Assembly: GCA_965243095.1 (NCBI GenBank)
Contig: OZ251530.1
Span: forward strand, 2,418,001 to 2,482,000
DNA length: 64,000 nt
Direction of reading: 5' to 3'
Source: VXYL01 sp965243095
GTDB taxonomy: Bacteria; Pseudomonadota; Gammaproteobacteria; Pseudomonadales; Azotimanducaceae
The notes under the pieces were generated by a model. That model was not told the origin of the DNA and did no database searches. It saw only the letters and a program-made list of their open reading frames with translations. Positions 1-8,204 of this stretch are shown here, piece by piece (the stretch's first letter is position 1; every line of letters begins with the position of its first letter). Made by a program: the position numbers and the translations under genes.

Positions 1-107
1 CCCTGGGGCAGTTCCTCGCCGCCAGGCGCGGCCGAGTCCGACGACCACGCGAGTCCTGCCGCCACAATCGCCACGATCCGGCTCCAAGCCAGCGCCGCAC
101 CCGCCAC
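1..107 (-). CDS. Possible N-terminus of an exported protein (partial)
   Basis: A minus-strand frame opens with a GTG at 107 and runs off the left edge, giving about 35 residues. They read as a signal-peptide-like start: a hydrophobic stretch (IVAIVAAGLAW) followed by a Ser/Gly/Pro-rich stretch. It lies 35 bases downstream of the exported protein ending at 143 and on the same strand, so it may be the next gene of that operon. The N-terminal flavour resembles that of the RHS protein upstream. Too little is present to assign a function, and the start codon is a guess. Confidence 0.3.
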   Translation of the reverse strand, partial: MAGAALAWSRIVAIVAAGLAWSSDSAAPGGEELPQ

Positions 108-142
108 ACCGCCGTTTGTCGCGGACTGTAGCCCGCCCGCCT

Positions 143-1228
143 TCAGTGCCGACACTGGAAATCCGGGTACAGCCAGAACGTGGCCAAGCCGCGGGCGTAG
201 TTGTGACAGGCGTACGCCAATTGCTCCCGCGGCACCCAACGCGGCTTGCTCAGCATGCAGTTGCCGGTCAACATCATGGCGATCTCGACCTCGCGCACCT
301 CGTCGCCCCAAAGGACGTAGTAGTCGTACTCGTGCCACGAACTCTCGAGCTTGGCGGGCCGGTAGTGAGTCCGCGCGACCCCTTCCTCGCCCGCGCCCAG
401 CGCCAGCAGGTATTCGCCGCCGATCTTGACGTAACCGCGCCGATCCTCCAACAAGCGGCTAAACCGGTCAGTGTTACGTCTGGTTGAGATTGAACCGCCC
501 CGAGGTGGCAATTGCCGATCATCTGAAGCCTCCCAGTATTCCACGGTCACCCGCTCCAAATCGATTTCCATCCAGCGTTTCAGTTCCTTGGCCGCTTGGG
601 CGTGTTCCGACTCCCCGATTTCCCCAATCCCGCGCTTCCGGTCCAGTTCCCGCAACGCATCCATGTGCCGTCCCGCACGCCGCGCCACACGCCGTGACGT
701 GCCGGTGGCTGGCCAGAGGAACCAGTCGCTGGGGATCCGCAACGCCATTTCATCTGGCAGTGCTTCGGCCCGCTCGCATCGCGCGGCGTCGTCCACCCTC
801 GGCGAGCGGGGGCACCGTCCCGGAGGCTTCAGCACATTGCGTACGCGCAACCGCACATCCACCTCCACATCCGCGGCATTGATGGTCGTGGACGGCTGGC
901 CTTCGATTTTCGCGGTCACGGCGTTGCGCGTTTGTAGTTTCCCGAGGATGGCTTCGAACTCGTGGTCCGCGTCGAGCAACGTCTCCGGCAAACCTTCGAC
1001 AGCGTCGACGCGCCCCGTCACCACATAACGAACGGCCGGATCTGCGAGCATGTTGCGCGCATGGTGAAAGGCATCCGGGTCGCAAGAGGGAGCACCGTCG
1101 ATTCCGGGCGTCCATTGAATGGCTACCGTATCCGCCGCGGCCCAAGTCCAAGAACACGCCGGCACCACAACCAACATTCGGCAAGCCAACGACCTCCATG
1201 TGGCCCGCCACGGATGACGGCATCCCAT
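143..1228 (-). CDS. Exported protein of unknown function, candidate immunity partner of the RHS protein
   Basis: About 361 residues, family not recognised. The N-terminus carries a hydrophobic segment (MLVVVPACSWTWAAA) that would act as a signal peptide or a weak lipobox, so the protein should lie outside the cytoplasm. The body is rich in Arg, Glu and Asp, with a Trp/Tyr-rich C-terminal part (YDYYVLWGDE, ATFWLYPDF). The ATG at 1228 overlaps the RHS stop codon in a TGATG arrangement, which argues for translational coupling; a GTG at 1237 is the alternative start. Its position directly behind a polymorphic-toxin-like gene is where an immunity gene sits, but no immunity family is recognised, so this role is inferred from position only. 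Confidence 0.6.
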   Translation of the reverse strand: MGCRHPWRATWRSLACRMLVVVPACSWTWAAADTVAIQWTPGIDGAPSCDPDAFHHARNMLADPAVRYVVTGRVDAVEGLPETLLDADHEFEAILGKLQTRNAVTAKIEGQPSTTINAADVEVDVRLRVRNVLKPPGRCPRSPRVDDAARCERAEALPDEMALRIPSDWFLWPATGTSRRVARRAGRHMDALRELDRKRGIGEIGESEHAQAAKELKRWMEIDLERVTVEYWEASDDRQLPPRGGSISTRRNTDRFSRLLEDRRGYVKIGGEYLLALGAGEEGVARTHYRPAKLESSWHEYDYYVLWGDEVREVEIAMMLTGNCMLSKPRWVPREQLAYACHNYARGLATFWLYPDFQCRH

Positions 1229-4092
1229 CACCGGCACACGCCATCCGGGTCAGCGTACACAGGCCCGTCAACGGTCTCATCCGCGCGCCGTTCGCCCCGA
1301 CACTGTACACGAACTCGGTTCTGCCCGAGATGGTCGCAGTGGGCCGTTTGTCGCGCAACTTCCGCTCCATGAGCGTCGGCCAATGCGTTTTGCCAAATCA
1401 GCGCTGCGGCTTGGCACGCCGCAAGCGTCGAAAAGACTTGTCCGACCTTCGGCATGCCCGAGTCGTTCGTCGCAGGTGCCGCGGGATCGTTGAATCGGTT
1501 CAGAACCGCAATGACGGCGGCCGCGTGCTGACGCTCATGGGCGATCGTCCTGCTAATGTTCTCAGATTTCCGCTTTCCCCATCGATTGAGTAGGTTCCCT
1601 GGGCAATGCACCCTTGTGAACACTTCGATGTTCATGTTGCCGATCGTCGCGATGCCTTCGAAACGACGATCTGTGCCGCCTGCTGTTACCGCAACGCACT
1701 TTGACCCACTGGCGCTGTAGTGGTGGTTCGTTACCCCTAGCTCCCGTTTTTCTTGTGTGCCTCCCGGACGGTGCCGTTTATTCACCGGCACATGGTCGAC
1801 CGTGATCTGCGCGGGAGCGGCGTACGCGGGAGCCCCGCCACCGCCCCCGCCTCCGCCAATGCCTCCGACATCGATCGATGGATTGCAGTAGCACGTGTCC
1901 ATGGAGCCGCCGAGGTAGCAGTCCCAACAGACGATTGCGAAGCACGGGATGCAGCAGTTGGTGGAGCGGTACTCGGGCGGCTGGAACACCGGATTTGACG
2001 GCTTCTCGAACCCCGCCGCGGCGTCGTCCTCGAACAGCGGCCGGGCGGCGGCCAGCAGCGCCCGCGCGTCCGCAAGGCCCGGCACGCCCGCCGCCAGCAG
2101 GTCCCGCGGCGCCGGCGTCGACGCGCCGCCGCCGAAGTCCAGCACGCCGTGCTCCGGCTGCGCCGCGCCGAGGGGATCGCCGCCGAGCACCGTTCGGCGC
2201 GGATCCTCGTATTGTCCGGGCGCCTTGTCGCCCGCCGGCGGCCGCCACACCGCGTCCGTCTTCTCGGATGCCAGTTCCGCCAAGGCGCCGAAGGCGTCGT
2301 AGCGCGCCGTCACCGTGTCCGCCGCGGACTCGAACCGCACCGGACGGCCCATGTCGTCGTAGGCGACGTCGATGGCCGCCGAACCCTCGTACTCCACCCG
2401 CTCCACTTGGTTCATGTCGCCGACCCGCGTGGTTTGCACCTTCGACGCTCCGTCCGCCTCCGTCACCTCCACGCGCACGATGTTGCCCGCCGGATCGTGC
2501 CCGTAGCGCACCGAGGCGCCGTTGCCGTGTTCGACCCGCTCGCGGTTGCCGAGGGCGTCGTGGAAGTAGCGGCTCGTCGAACCGTCGGCGTAGGTGGTGT
2601 CGACGATGCGTCCGAGGTGGTCGCGGGTGAAGTACACGGCGCGCCCGGCCCGCCGCAGCGCGGTCACGCCGCCGGCGGCGTCGCGCTCGGCATGCACGAA
2701 CGCGCCGCCGTCCCACGCTTCTTCCACCCGCCCGCCGGCCGTGGCGAACTCCTCGTCCGCCTCCGGGCCGTGGACGGACACGTGATCGCCGAGATACTCC
2801 ACGAGCACCCAAGCCCCGTCGTCGTCCTCGGCGCCCGTCAGCCGGCCGCCGGCGTCGCGCGTGAACCGGCGCTCGCGCCGGTCGTTCGCCGTCCATTCCT
2901 CCATCGCCACGACATCGCCGTCCGTCCCGTACCGATAGCGCAACGTCCGCCCCGGCGCGTCGAACTCCGCCACCCGGCCGGCGGCGTCGAAGCCGATCTT
3001 CCACCAAGCCCCGGAATCGGACGTGTACCGCTTGGTCGCGCCAAGCGCGTTCCGCTCGAACACGTGCCGCAGGCCGCCGCCCTCGGTCACCGTCGTGCGC
3101 GCGCCATCGTAGGCGTAGCGGTGCAGGCGCCCGGCGCGCGTTCGCGCCACCCGGCCGGCCGCGTCGTAGCGGACGCGCAGGTACGGCCGCCGGTTCGCGC
3201 CCAACGCCTCCGCCAGCCGTCCATCCTCGTCGTACTCGTGCCACCACAGGTTGCCGGCGATGTCATAGACGTCCTTCAGCCGGCCGTCGACCGTGTAGCT
3301 GTACTCCACAAAGCGCCCGTGGGCGTCCGCAACCTCCCGCACTCTGCCGTCCGCCCGCCGGCGGATCTCGAACACCATCGCGCCGTCGTGGCTGACGGAG
3401 CGCAGCAGCCCGTCCTCGTGCGCGAACAGCAGTTTGCGCCCGCCGGCCGACACCACCCGGCGCAGCAGGAACGGCGCGGTCTCCGAAGCGCGCAGGAAGA
3501 CGCGCTTCGCGCCGTCGCGCTCCAACAGCACCGCCTTCTTTTCCGCCACCGTGAGGGTGGTCCCGGCGTGGCGCGGCGTCGGCGGGTCGGCGACGTGGGC
3601 GTCGCCATCCTTCCGGAAACGGTGCTGGGCGCCCGAGCGGTCCGTGTAGATCGCTTGGTCGCCCTCGAGCCGCAGCTCCTCGGCGAGCGAAAGCCGCCAG
3701 CCCGGGCCCAAGTCGGCGTTGGCTTCAATGCGCGAGTCGTACACCCGGGCGAACACGACCGGCCCGTCGGCGCGGGCGACGATGTCGCGGCGGCGGAAGG
3801 TGAGGTTGCCGGCGCCGACGTTGACGTGGCCCACGTGCAGGCCGTCGAAGATGGACTGCGGGTTCGGGTGCAGCACGTTCACGCGCCGCCGCAGATCGAG
3901 CTCCGCCACCAAGGCGGCGTACGGCGCCAGCGAATCGGACGGCGGCGTCTTCGGGGAGGACGAGTGGACGCACATCGCCAAGCCGGCGGCCGCCGCGAAC
4001 CCGACGATCGCCGCGGGTTTGCGCCGACCTTCGAGGCCGTCCAGCGGCTTCGCCTGTGTTTGCCCGCACCGTCGTCCATCGCCCTCGCCCAA
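1228..4092 (-). CDS. RHS/YD-repeat protein with C-terminal HExxH domain
   Basis: About 954 residues. A hydrophobic stretch near residues 30-45 suggests export. A DUF6531-like entry region (GNLTFRRRDIV) is followed from about residue 200 to 640 by many YD repeats (for example YDAAGRVARTRAG, YFHDALGNRERVEHG). RHS repeats form a shell around a C-terminal effector in bacterial polymorphic toxins. Here the repeats end in a Cys-rich linker with CCIPC and CWDC pairs and a run of glycines, then a last region of about 190 residues with HERQH at residues 852-856. That matches the HExxH zinc-peptidase motif. I see no canonical DPxGx cleavage motif before it. The start is uncertain (TTG at 4092). The product is either a secreted peptidase toxin or a self-cleaving surface protein. 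Confidence 0.75.
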   Translation of the reverse strand: MGEGDGRRCGQTQAKPLDGLEGRRKPAAIVGFAAAAGLAMCVHSSSPKTPPSDSLAPYAALVAELDLRRRVNVLHPNPQSIFDGLHVGHVNVGAGNLTFRRRDIVARADGPVVFARVYDSRIEANADLGPGWRLSLAEELRLEGDQAIYTDRSGAQHRFRKDGDAHVADPPTPRHAGTTLTVAEKKAVLLERDGAKRVFLRASETAPFLLRRVVSAGGRKLLFAHEDGLLRSVSHDGAMVFEIRRRADGRVREVADAHGRFVEYSYTVDGRLKDVYDIAGNLWWHEYDEDGRLAEALGANRRPYLRVRYDAAGRVARTRAGRLHRYAYDGARTTVTEGGGLRHVFERNALGATKRYTSDSGAWWKIGFDAAGRVAEFDAPGRTLRYRYGTDGDVVAMEEWTANDRRERRFTRDAGGRLTGAEDDDGAWVLVEYLGDHVSVHGPEADEEFATAGGRVEEAWDGGAFVHAERDAAGGVTALRRAGRAVYFTRDHLGRIVDTTYADGSTSRYFHDALGNRERVEHGNGASVRYGHDPAGNIVRVEVTEADGASKVQTTRVGDMNQVERVEYEGSAAIDVAYDDMGRPVRFESAADTVTARYDAFGALAELASEKTDAVWRPPAGDKAPGQYEDPRRTVLGGDPLGAAQPEHGVLDFGGGASTPAPRDLLAAGVPGLADARALLAAARPLFEDDAAAGFEKPSNPVFQPPEYRSTNCCIPCFAIVCWDCYLGGSMDTCYCNPSIDVGGIGGGGGGGGAPAYAAPAQITVDHVPVNKRHRPGGTQEKRELGVTNHHYSASGSKCVAVTAGGTDRRFEGIATIGNMNIEVFTRVHCPGNLLNRWGKRKSENISRTIAHERQHAAAVIAVLNRFNDPAAPATNDSGMPKVGQVFSTLAACQAAALIWQNALADAHGAEVARQTAHCDHLGQNRVRVQCRGERRADETVDGPVYADPDGVCR

Positions 4093-4129
4093 GAACTGTC
4101 AACGATCGACGCCAAACTTACTGCTAGGT

Positions 4130-4621
4130 AATTGGTGGGTCAAGGGGTTGTCCGGCTCAGCCATCGGCGAAGACCGCCCGGGCGTGGTGAGCCAGATCGC
4201 GGCCTTGGTGCATGAGCTCAAGCTCTCCATCGAGGAAGCCGCATGACCGTGCTCGGCGGCGAGTTCGCCATCTTGATGTGCGTCGCCGGCGGCGCGCTGC
4301 ACCTGCAGCGCCTGGAGACCAAGCTCGCCAAGCTGGCCGAGGAGATGCAGCTCGCGGTGCTGTTCCGCCGCACCCACGAGCGCGAGAACGATGGACCACC
4401 CGGGCATCGTCCACCGCGTGGCCGCCTTCTTCTCGTCCCAAAACATCAACATCCACAACCTCGACACTGTCACCGAGCCGGCGCCCCACACCGGCACGCC
4501 CATCTTCTCCCTGGTGATGGAGATCGAAGTCCCCCCGGACGTGCGCATCGTCGAACTCCGCGACAGCTTCTTCTACTTCTGCGACGAGCACGACCTGGAC
4601 GCGGAGATGCGGCCGTCTTGA
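4130..4621 (+). pseudogene. gcvR: gcvR-like ACT-domain regulator, frameshifted remnant
   Basis: Three stretches in two frames together read as a GcvR-type double-ACT protein (glycine cleavage regulator, normally about 170-190 residues). The first, 4130-4243, gives SGSAIGEDRPGVVSQIAALV and ends at a stop. The second, from 4243, gives MTVLGGEFAILMCVAGG up to RRTHERE. The third, from 4391, gives DHPGIVHRVAAFFSS and PAPHTGTPIFSLVMEIEV to the stop at 4621. One missing base before MTVLGG explains the first break. At the second break roughly a dozen expected residues between the ACT domains are gone together with the frame. No ATG precedes the first block. The gene should be inactive unless the breaks are assembly errors. 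Confidence 0.7.
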
Positions 4622-4658
4622 CCGCCGAGGGCCTTGAGCGGCTAGCCGAGGTTCACCT

Positions 4659-5492
4659 CTAGTCGGAGCTTGTGTTTGCCAAGCGCAACGCCGCAGCTCG
4701 CATCTCTGCGGCCTGCGCCTTGATTTCCGCACGGTTGTTGGCGGTGGCGATCAACGCCGTCCAGGCGTGTTCGCGCAGGTAGTACAACGTCGCGGCGGCG
4801 TGCAGGTGGTGGGGGTTCGCCCACGCGGTGCCGCCGGCCGCTTCGTAGGCAGCGCGGCAGGTCTCCATTTCGCGCAGCCCCCAGCGACAGCCGATGCCCA
4901 AGCCCACCACGTCGAACATCGGGTCGTTGTCGCCGGCCGCTTCCCAATCCAGCGTGCGTATGCCCGTTGCTCCGCGGAGGATGTTCCACGGGTTGAGGTC
5001 GTTGTGGCAGCCACGCCGCGCCGCCGGCCGCCAACGCAAACTGCCCAGCAATCCGGTGAGCTCCGGGTCGCCGCCGGTGGCAGCCAACATGGTCGCCACA
5101 TGGGCGACGGCGTCGTAGTCGCGCACGCCGGCGGGTATTTGCCGGTGCAAATCCGCGAGGAAGGCACCTGCCTCGGCCGGCGTCGGTGGCGCGTCGGCGA
5201 ACGACGGCCCGGCGATCCAGCGCGTGAGCAGATGGCCGCGCTCGGCGTCGTGTGCCACCACATCGGGCGCGGCGGCGATGGCCAGATAGCGGGCCTCGGC
5301 CGGCCGCGGCGGCTGGCGGGCGATGCGCAGGGCGTACTCGCTGCCGTCCACCTTCAGGCGGTAGTTGCGGTTGTTGTAGCCGCCGGGAAGGTATTCGATG
5401 GCGTCCACGGGGCGTGTTCGCCAAGCGGGGACGAGCTGTCGCGCCACCGCTTTCGCTTCGGCGCGCGTTTTGTCCACCACCGCCGTCGTCAC
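4659..5492 (-). CDS. Aminoglycoside phosphotransferase/choline kinase-family protein
   Basis: About 277 residues of the APH/choline-kinase fold. The catalytic loop HNDLNPWNIL and the metal-binding DWEAAGDNDPMFD are both present, and the N-lobe starts with YLPGGYNNRNYRL, a glycine-rich nucleotide loop. The family phosphorylates small hydroxyl substrates (choline, thiamine, aminoglycosides) with ATP; the substrate here cannot be told. The GTG at 5492 overlaps the mutM stop (GTGA), which fixes the start and indicates co-transcription behind mutM. The frame stays open upstream, but that part is only a shadow of mutM. ThiK-like thiamine kinase is an alternative reading. Confidence 0.8.
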   Translation of the reverse strand: MTTAVVDKTRAEAKAVARQLVPAWRTRPVDAIEYLPGGYNNRNYRLKVDGSEYALRIARQPPRPAEARYLAIAAAPDVVAHDAERGHLLTRWIAGPSFADAPPTPAEAGAFLADLHRQIPAGVRDYDAVAHVATMLAATGGDPELTGLLGSLRWRPAARRGCHNDLNPWNILRGATGIRTLDWEAAGDNDPMFDVVGLGIGCRWGLREMETCRAAYEAAGGTAWANPHHLHAAATLYYLREHAWTALIATANNRAEIKAQAAEMRAAALRLANTSSD

Positions 5493-6298
5493 CGTTGGCA
5501 GCGCCGGCAGTACACGGTGGAACGGCCGGCCGCGCGCACTTCCTTCAAACGCTCGCCGCAGCGTCGGCAAGGTTCGCCGCCCCGCCCGTACACCGCCAGC
5601 TCCTGCGCGAAATAGCCGGGCCGCCCGTCCGCGCCGGCGAAATCGCGCAGCGTGGTGCCGCCGCTGGCTATGGCGCGCCCGAGTGTGGCTTTGATGGCGT
5701 CCACCAAGGCGTCCAGCCGTGGCCGCGAAACCCGTCCGCAGGCGACGCGCGGGCGGATGCCGGCGAGAAACAGCGCTTCGTTGGCGTAGATGTTGCCGAC
5801 GCCCACCACCACCTTGGCGTCCATCACCAGCGCTTTCACCGCGATGCGCCGGCCGCGGGCGCGGGCGGCGAGGTATTGGCCGTTGAAGTCCGCCGACAGC
5901 GGCTCCGGCCCCAGTTCGCGAAGCAGCCAATGTTCGCTGACGGGATGCGGCTGCCAATGCAGACTGCCGAAACGCCGCGGGTCGCAGTAGCGCACGGCGC
6001 GGCCGTCGTCGAGCACGAGATCCACATGATCGTGCTTGCCGGCGGGCGCGTCGGCCGGCACCACGCGCAAGTGCCCGGACATGCCCAGATGCAGGACGAG
6101 GCCACCGGTTTCCAGCGGCAGCAGCAGGTATTTGGCGCGACGTTCCAAAGCGCCGAGCCGTTGCCCGTCGATGTTCTTCGGCAAGCGCACCGGCCAGCGC
6201 AAGGCGGCGTTGCGCACCACCACGCACACCAACCTTCGCCCGCGCAACGCGGACGCCAAGCCGCGACGGGCGGTTTCTACTTCCGGCAGTTCGGGCAG
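5489..6298 (-). CDS. mutM: Formamidopyrimidine-DNA glycosylase MutM (Fpg), apparent CTG start
   Basis: Base-excision repair enzyme that removes 8-oxoguanine and formamidopyrimidines. Read from a CTG at 6298, the protein is 269 residues and begins PELPEVETARRGL, the invariant Fpg N-terminus, with the catalytic Pro2 and Glu3. Also seen are the conserved Lys at about residue 56 (RAKYLLL), LGMSGHLR, the VGVGNIYANEALF region and a C-terminal Cys4 zinc finger (CRRCGERL ... YCRRCQR). No ATG, GTG or TTG lies just upstream in frame; the first usable TTG (6259) would delete Pro2 and inactivate the enzyme, so the unusual CTG is preferred. It follows rpmB-rpmG as in other gammaproteobacteria and couples to the kinase behind it. 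Confidence 0.88.
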   Translation of the reverse strand: MPELPEVETARRGLASALRGRRLVCVVVRNAALRWPVRLPKNIDGQRLGALERRAKYLLLPLETGGLVLHLGMSGHLRVVPADAPAGKHDHVDLVLDDGRAVRYCDPRRFGSLHWQPHPVSEHWLLRELGPEPLSADFNGQYLAARARGRRIAVKALVMDAKVVVGVGNIYANEALFLAGIRPRVACGRVSRPRLDALVDAIKATLGRAIASGGTTLRDFAGADGRPGYFAQELAVYGRGGEPCRRCGERLKEVRAAGRSTVYCRRCQR

Positions 6299-6349
6299 GA
6301 GAGAGCGCCCAACCTTGCGATGTTCCTTGGGACGGAACCTACGGCAAGG

Positions 6350-6505
6350 CTATTTGATCTTGTCTTCCCGGTAGAGGACGTGCCGGCGCACCACCGGATC
6401 GTACTTCTTGAGCTCCAGCTTGCCCTCCATGGTGCGCTTGTTCTTGGTCGTGGTGTAGTAATGCCCGGTGTCCGCGGTGGAAACGAGCTTGATCTTCTCG
6501 CGCAT
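6350..6505 (-). CDS. rpmG: 50S ribosomal protein L33
   Basis: A 51-residue protein reading MREKIKLVSTADTGHYYTT, then NKRTMEGKLELKKYDPVVR and a basic tail ending in IK. This is the full length and sequence pattern of L33, a small protein of the large ribosomal subunit near the E site. The Cys pairs of zinc-binding L33 forms are absent, so it is the zinc-independent type. It sits between rpmB and mutM on the same strand, the standard order. Confidence 0.95.
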   Translation of the reverse strand: MREKIKLVSTADTGHYYTTTKNKRTMEGKLELKKYDPVVRRHVLYREDKIK

Positions 6506-6556
6506 GATGTTGCCTTGCCTCTTGGGTTGCGGTTGCGAACGGATGCCAGCCGAGCG

Positions 6557-6799
6557 TTAGGCGCTGCCGGCGCGTTGGCGCTTGTCGATGTCCGCCAACA
6601 CCGCCTCGATGCCCTTCTTGTCGATGACGCGCATTCCGGCGGCCGAGACGCGCAGCCGCACGAAGCGGTTCTGCGACGGCACCCAGAATCGATGCACGTG
6701 CAGATTCGGCGCGAACCGCCGCCGCGTTTTGTTGTGCGCGTGCGACACGTTGTTGCCGCTCATTGGGCGCTTGCCGGTGACTTGGCAAACTTTCGACAT
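6557..6799 (-). CDS. rpmB: 50S ribosomal protein L28
   Basis: An 80-residue protein starting MSKVCQVTGKRPMSGNNVSH, the signature of L28, with HRFWVPSQNRFVRLRVSAAG and a C-terminal helix (KGIEAVLADIDKRQ). It is a structural protein of the 50S subunit. The start at ATG 6799 is set by the family; the frame is open 21 codons further upstream but those residues do not belong to L28. First gene of the rpmB-rpmG-mutM-kinase group on the minus strand, so its promoter should lie in 6800-6930. Confidence 0.95.
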   Translation of the reverse strand: MSKVCQVTGKRPMSGNNVSHAHNKTRRRFAPNLHVHRFWVPSQNRFVRLRVSAAGMRVIDKKGIEAVLADIDKRQRAGSA

Positions 6800-7209
6800 G
6801 GCGAGGCTCGACAGGCTGCTGAAACGAGTGCGCTTTATACCAAAGCCGCGCCACCAAGCCAACCGCCGGCAAAACGCGTGTCAACGCAAAGCAGAAGTGT
6901 CCCCTTTTGTGCAAAGCAGAAATGTCTCCTGGGTGTGGGACATTTGGTGGCAAAGCGTCGGTGCCAGCCCGATCGAAGCTGCCGCCTCCACCCCGGATGG
7001 CCGCTACGGCCCTGGGAGCGCGGGCGTCTCGCCCGCAAAAAGGTGAATGCCCGTGAACGAAAATGCGGGCGAGACGCCCGCGCTCTTAGGGTGTGCCGAG
7101 CGGATGCCACCAAATGTCGCACACCCATGTCCCCTTGCCCTCCCTTGCCCTAGCCTCGGAACCGCCCGCCGGCGCCGCGAAGCCGGTATCCCTTCCCCTC
7201 GCCCGTCAG
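6800..7209. other. Gene-free interval with repeats between rpmB and the IS remnant
   Basis: No coding sequence is supported here. The part next to rpmB must carry the promoter of the ribosomal protein operon, but I cannot place one with confidence. At 6886-6904 and 6911-6929 a 19-base motif (gcaaagcagaagtgtcccc) is repeated directly with two differences. This is followed by the nested palindrome at 6931-7126. The interval ends at the 3' side of the broken transposase. Confidence 0.6.
6931..7126. repeat. Nested palindromic element (two inverted-repeat pairs)
   Basis: The outer arms at 6931-6952 and 7105-7126 are 22 bases each and reverse complements with one mismatch (core catttggtggca / tgccaccaaatg). 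Inside them the inner arms at 7016-7037 and 7064-7085 are a perfect 22-base inverted pair around a 26-base loop. Each inner arm is itself a small hairpin (gcgggcg-aga-cgcccgc). The whole can fold into a large cruciform. It resembles REP/BIME-type dispersed repeats or a non-autonomous mobile element; it lies next to a transposase remnant but does not obviously form that element's end. Confidence 0.75.
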
Positions 7210-8058
7210 CTAGTGCTCGCGCCGCTCGAACCGGAACGTCAGGTTCCTCGACAGCTTGCGGACGTGGTGCTCGCAGCGGATCAACGCCAGCTCGCCGGCG
7301 CCGTGGAGCACCGGCCGGTGCGCGTCCTCCGCCTCCCGCGGCGCCACCGCGAAGCGCCGGTTGTGCTCCGCCGCGAACTCCGGCAGGTACGCGTTCGCCG
7401 CCTCCATGTCGTCGACGCCGCGCAGCCGCAGCTCCTTCACCAGCCGGTCCGCAGCGTCGGGTTCGCCCGCTCCACCCGCCCGCGCAGCGTCTCCATGTGC
7501 GCCTCCGTCGTCTCCGCCGCGACGAACCGCAACGCCAGCAGCCGGCTCGTGGCGTCGTCGATGAACACCATCAAGGTGCAACGCGGCCCGCGCCCCTCGA
7601 ACCAGTCGTGCGGCGAACCGTCCACCCGCGCCAGCTCGCCCACCCGCGCCCGGCGCGGCCGGCTCTGGTGGACGCGCGCCTTCCGGCGCCCCTTCGGCCG
7701 CCACAGCCCCTCCTCCGCCATCCACTTTCCGCAGCGTCTCCTGCGAAACCGCCAACCCGTGCCTCTCCAACAGCTTCTCCGCTACGAACGTCGGCACGAA
7801 GTCCGGGTAGCGCTCCCGAACCAGGCGCAGCGCCTCGAGCGGCGCCTCTTCCCCGAACGCCCGGTTCGACGGCACCCCGCGCCGGGCCGAGGCTATCCCG
7901 GCCGCGCCTTGCGCCCGGTACCGCTTCGCCAAGCGCTTCAGCTGCCGCACGCCAACCCCCAGCCGCTCCGCCGCCTCGCGCTGCCTCATCCGCTTCTCCA
8001 CCACCGCCGTGACCACCGCCGTGCGATCCGCTTCCCCCACCGTCATCGTCCCCTTCAA
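7210..8058 (-). pseudogene. Broken ISNCY-type transposase (HTH plus DDE integrase core)
   Basis: The N-terminal part (8058 to about 7730) has a helix-turn-helix region, MRQREAAERLGVGVRQLKRL, and ends ETLRK. The reading then shifts by one base to WMAEEGLWRPKGRRKARVHQ and continues with ELARVDGSPHDWFEGRG and VFIDDATSRLL. It reaches METL, joins GRVERANPTL directly, then shifts back to DRLVKELRLRG to the stop at 7210. In intact relatives roughly 100-150 residues separate METL from GRVERAN; that block, which would hold the second catalytic Asp of the DDE triad, is missing. Two frameshifts plus a deletion make it non-functional. Confidence 0.8.
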
Positions 8059-8085
8059 CTTCTGCCTCCCCGGGTCCGCGAAAAG

Positions 8086-8140
8086 GCGTCACCTTCGGTG
8101 AACTCGTTACGCAACTGGCGGCGCTGTCCACGGACGCGCT
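8086..8140 (+). pseudogene. Scrap of an RND efflux pump gene
   Basis: These 55 bases closely match 13903-13957 inside the intact RND gene of this window. The match covers TCACCTTCGG through GCGGCGCTGTCCACGGACGC with about six differences. The encoded residues correspond to LTFGELGAQLAALSTDA of the pump (about residues 193-209). It lies between the transposase remnant and the first methylase gene, in the same orientation as the intact copy. A relic of another RND gene copy, not expressed as anything recognisable. Confidence 0.7.
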
Positions 8141-8204
8141 CGCAGCCCGGCGGTTCGCGTTACACTCGCCCCGGCAGCAGAGGCCGCGCCGAAGGTCGGG
8201 CGGT

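Noticed and set aside
2149..4131. A 660-codon plus-strand frame antisense to the RHS gene
   Set aside because: It is the reverse complement of the YD repeats, with no family motif; its composition is typical of an antisense frame in GC-rich DNA.
4659..6227. A 522-residue version of the kinase extending through mutM
   Set aside because: Upstream of 5492 the residues are an Arg/Ala-rich shadow of mutM; GTG 5492 overlapping the mutM stop is the natural start.
7016..7085. The inner inverted repeat considered as a transcription terminator
   Set aside because: The stem is strong but the loop is 26 bases and no T run follows on either strand, so a structural repeat is more likely.
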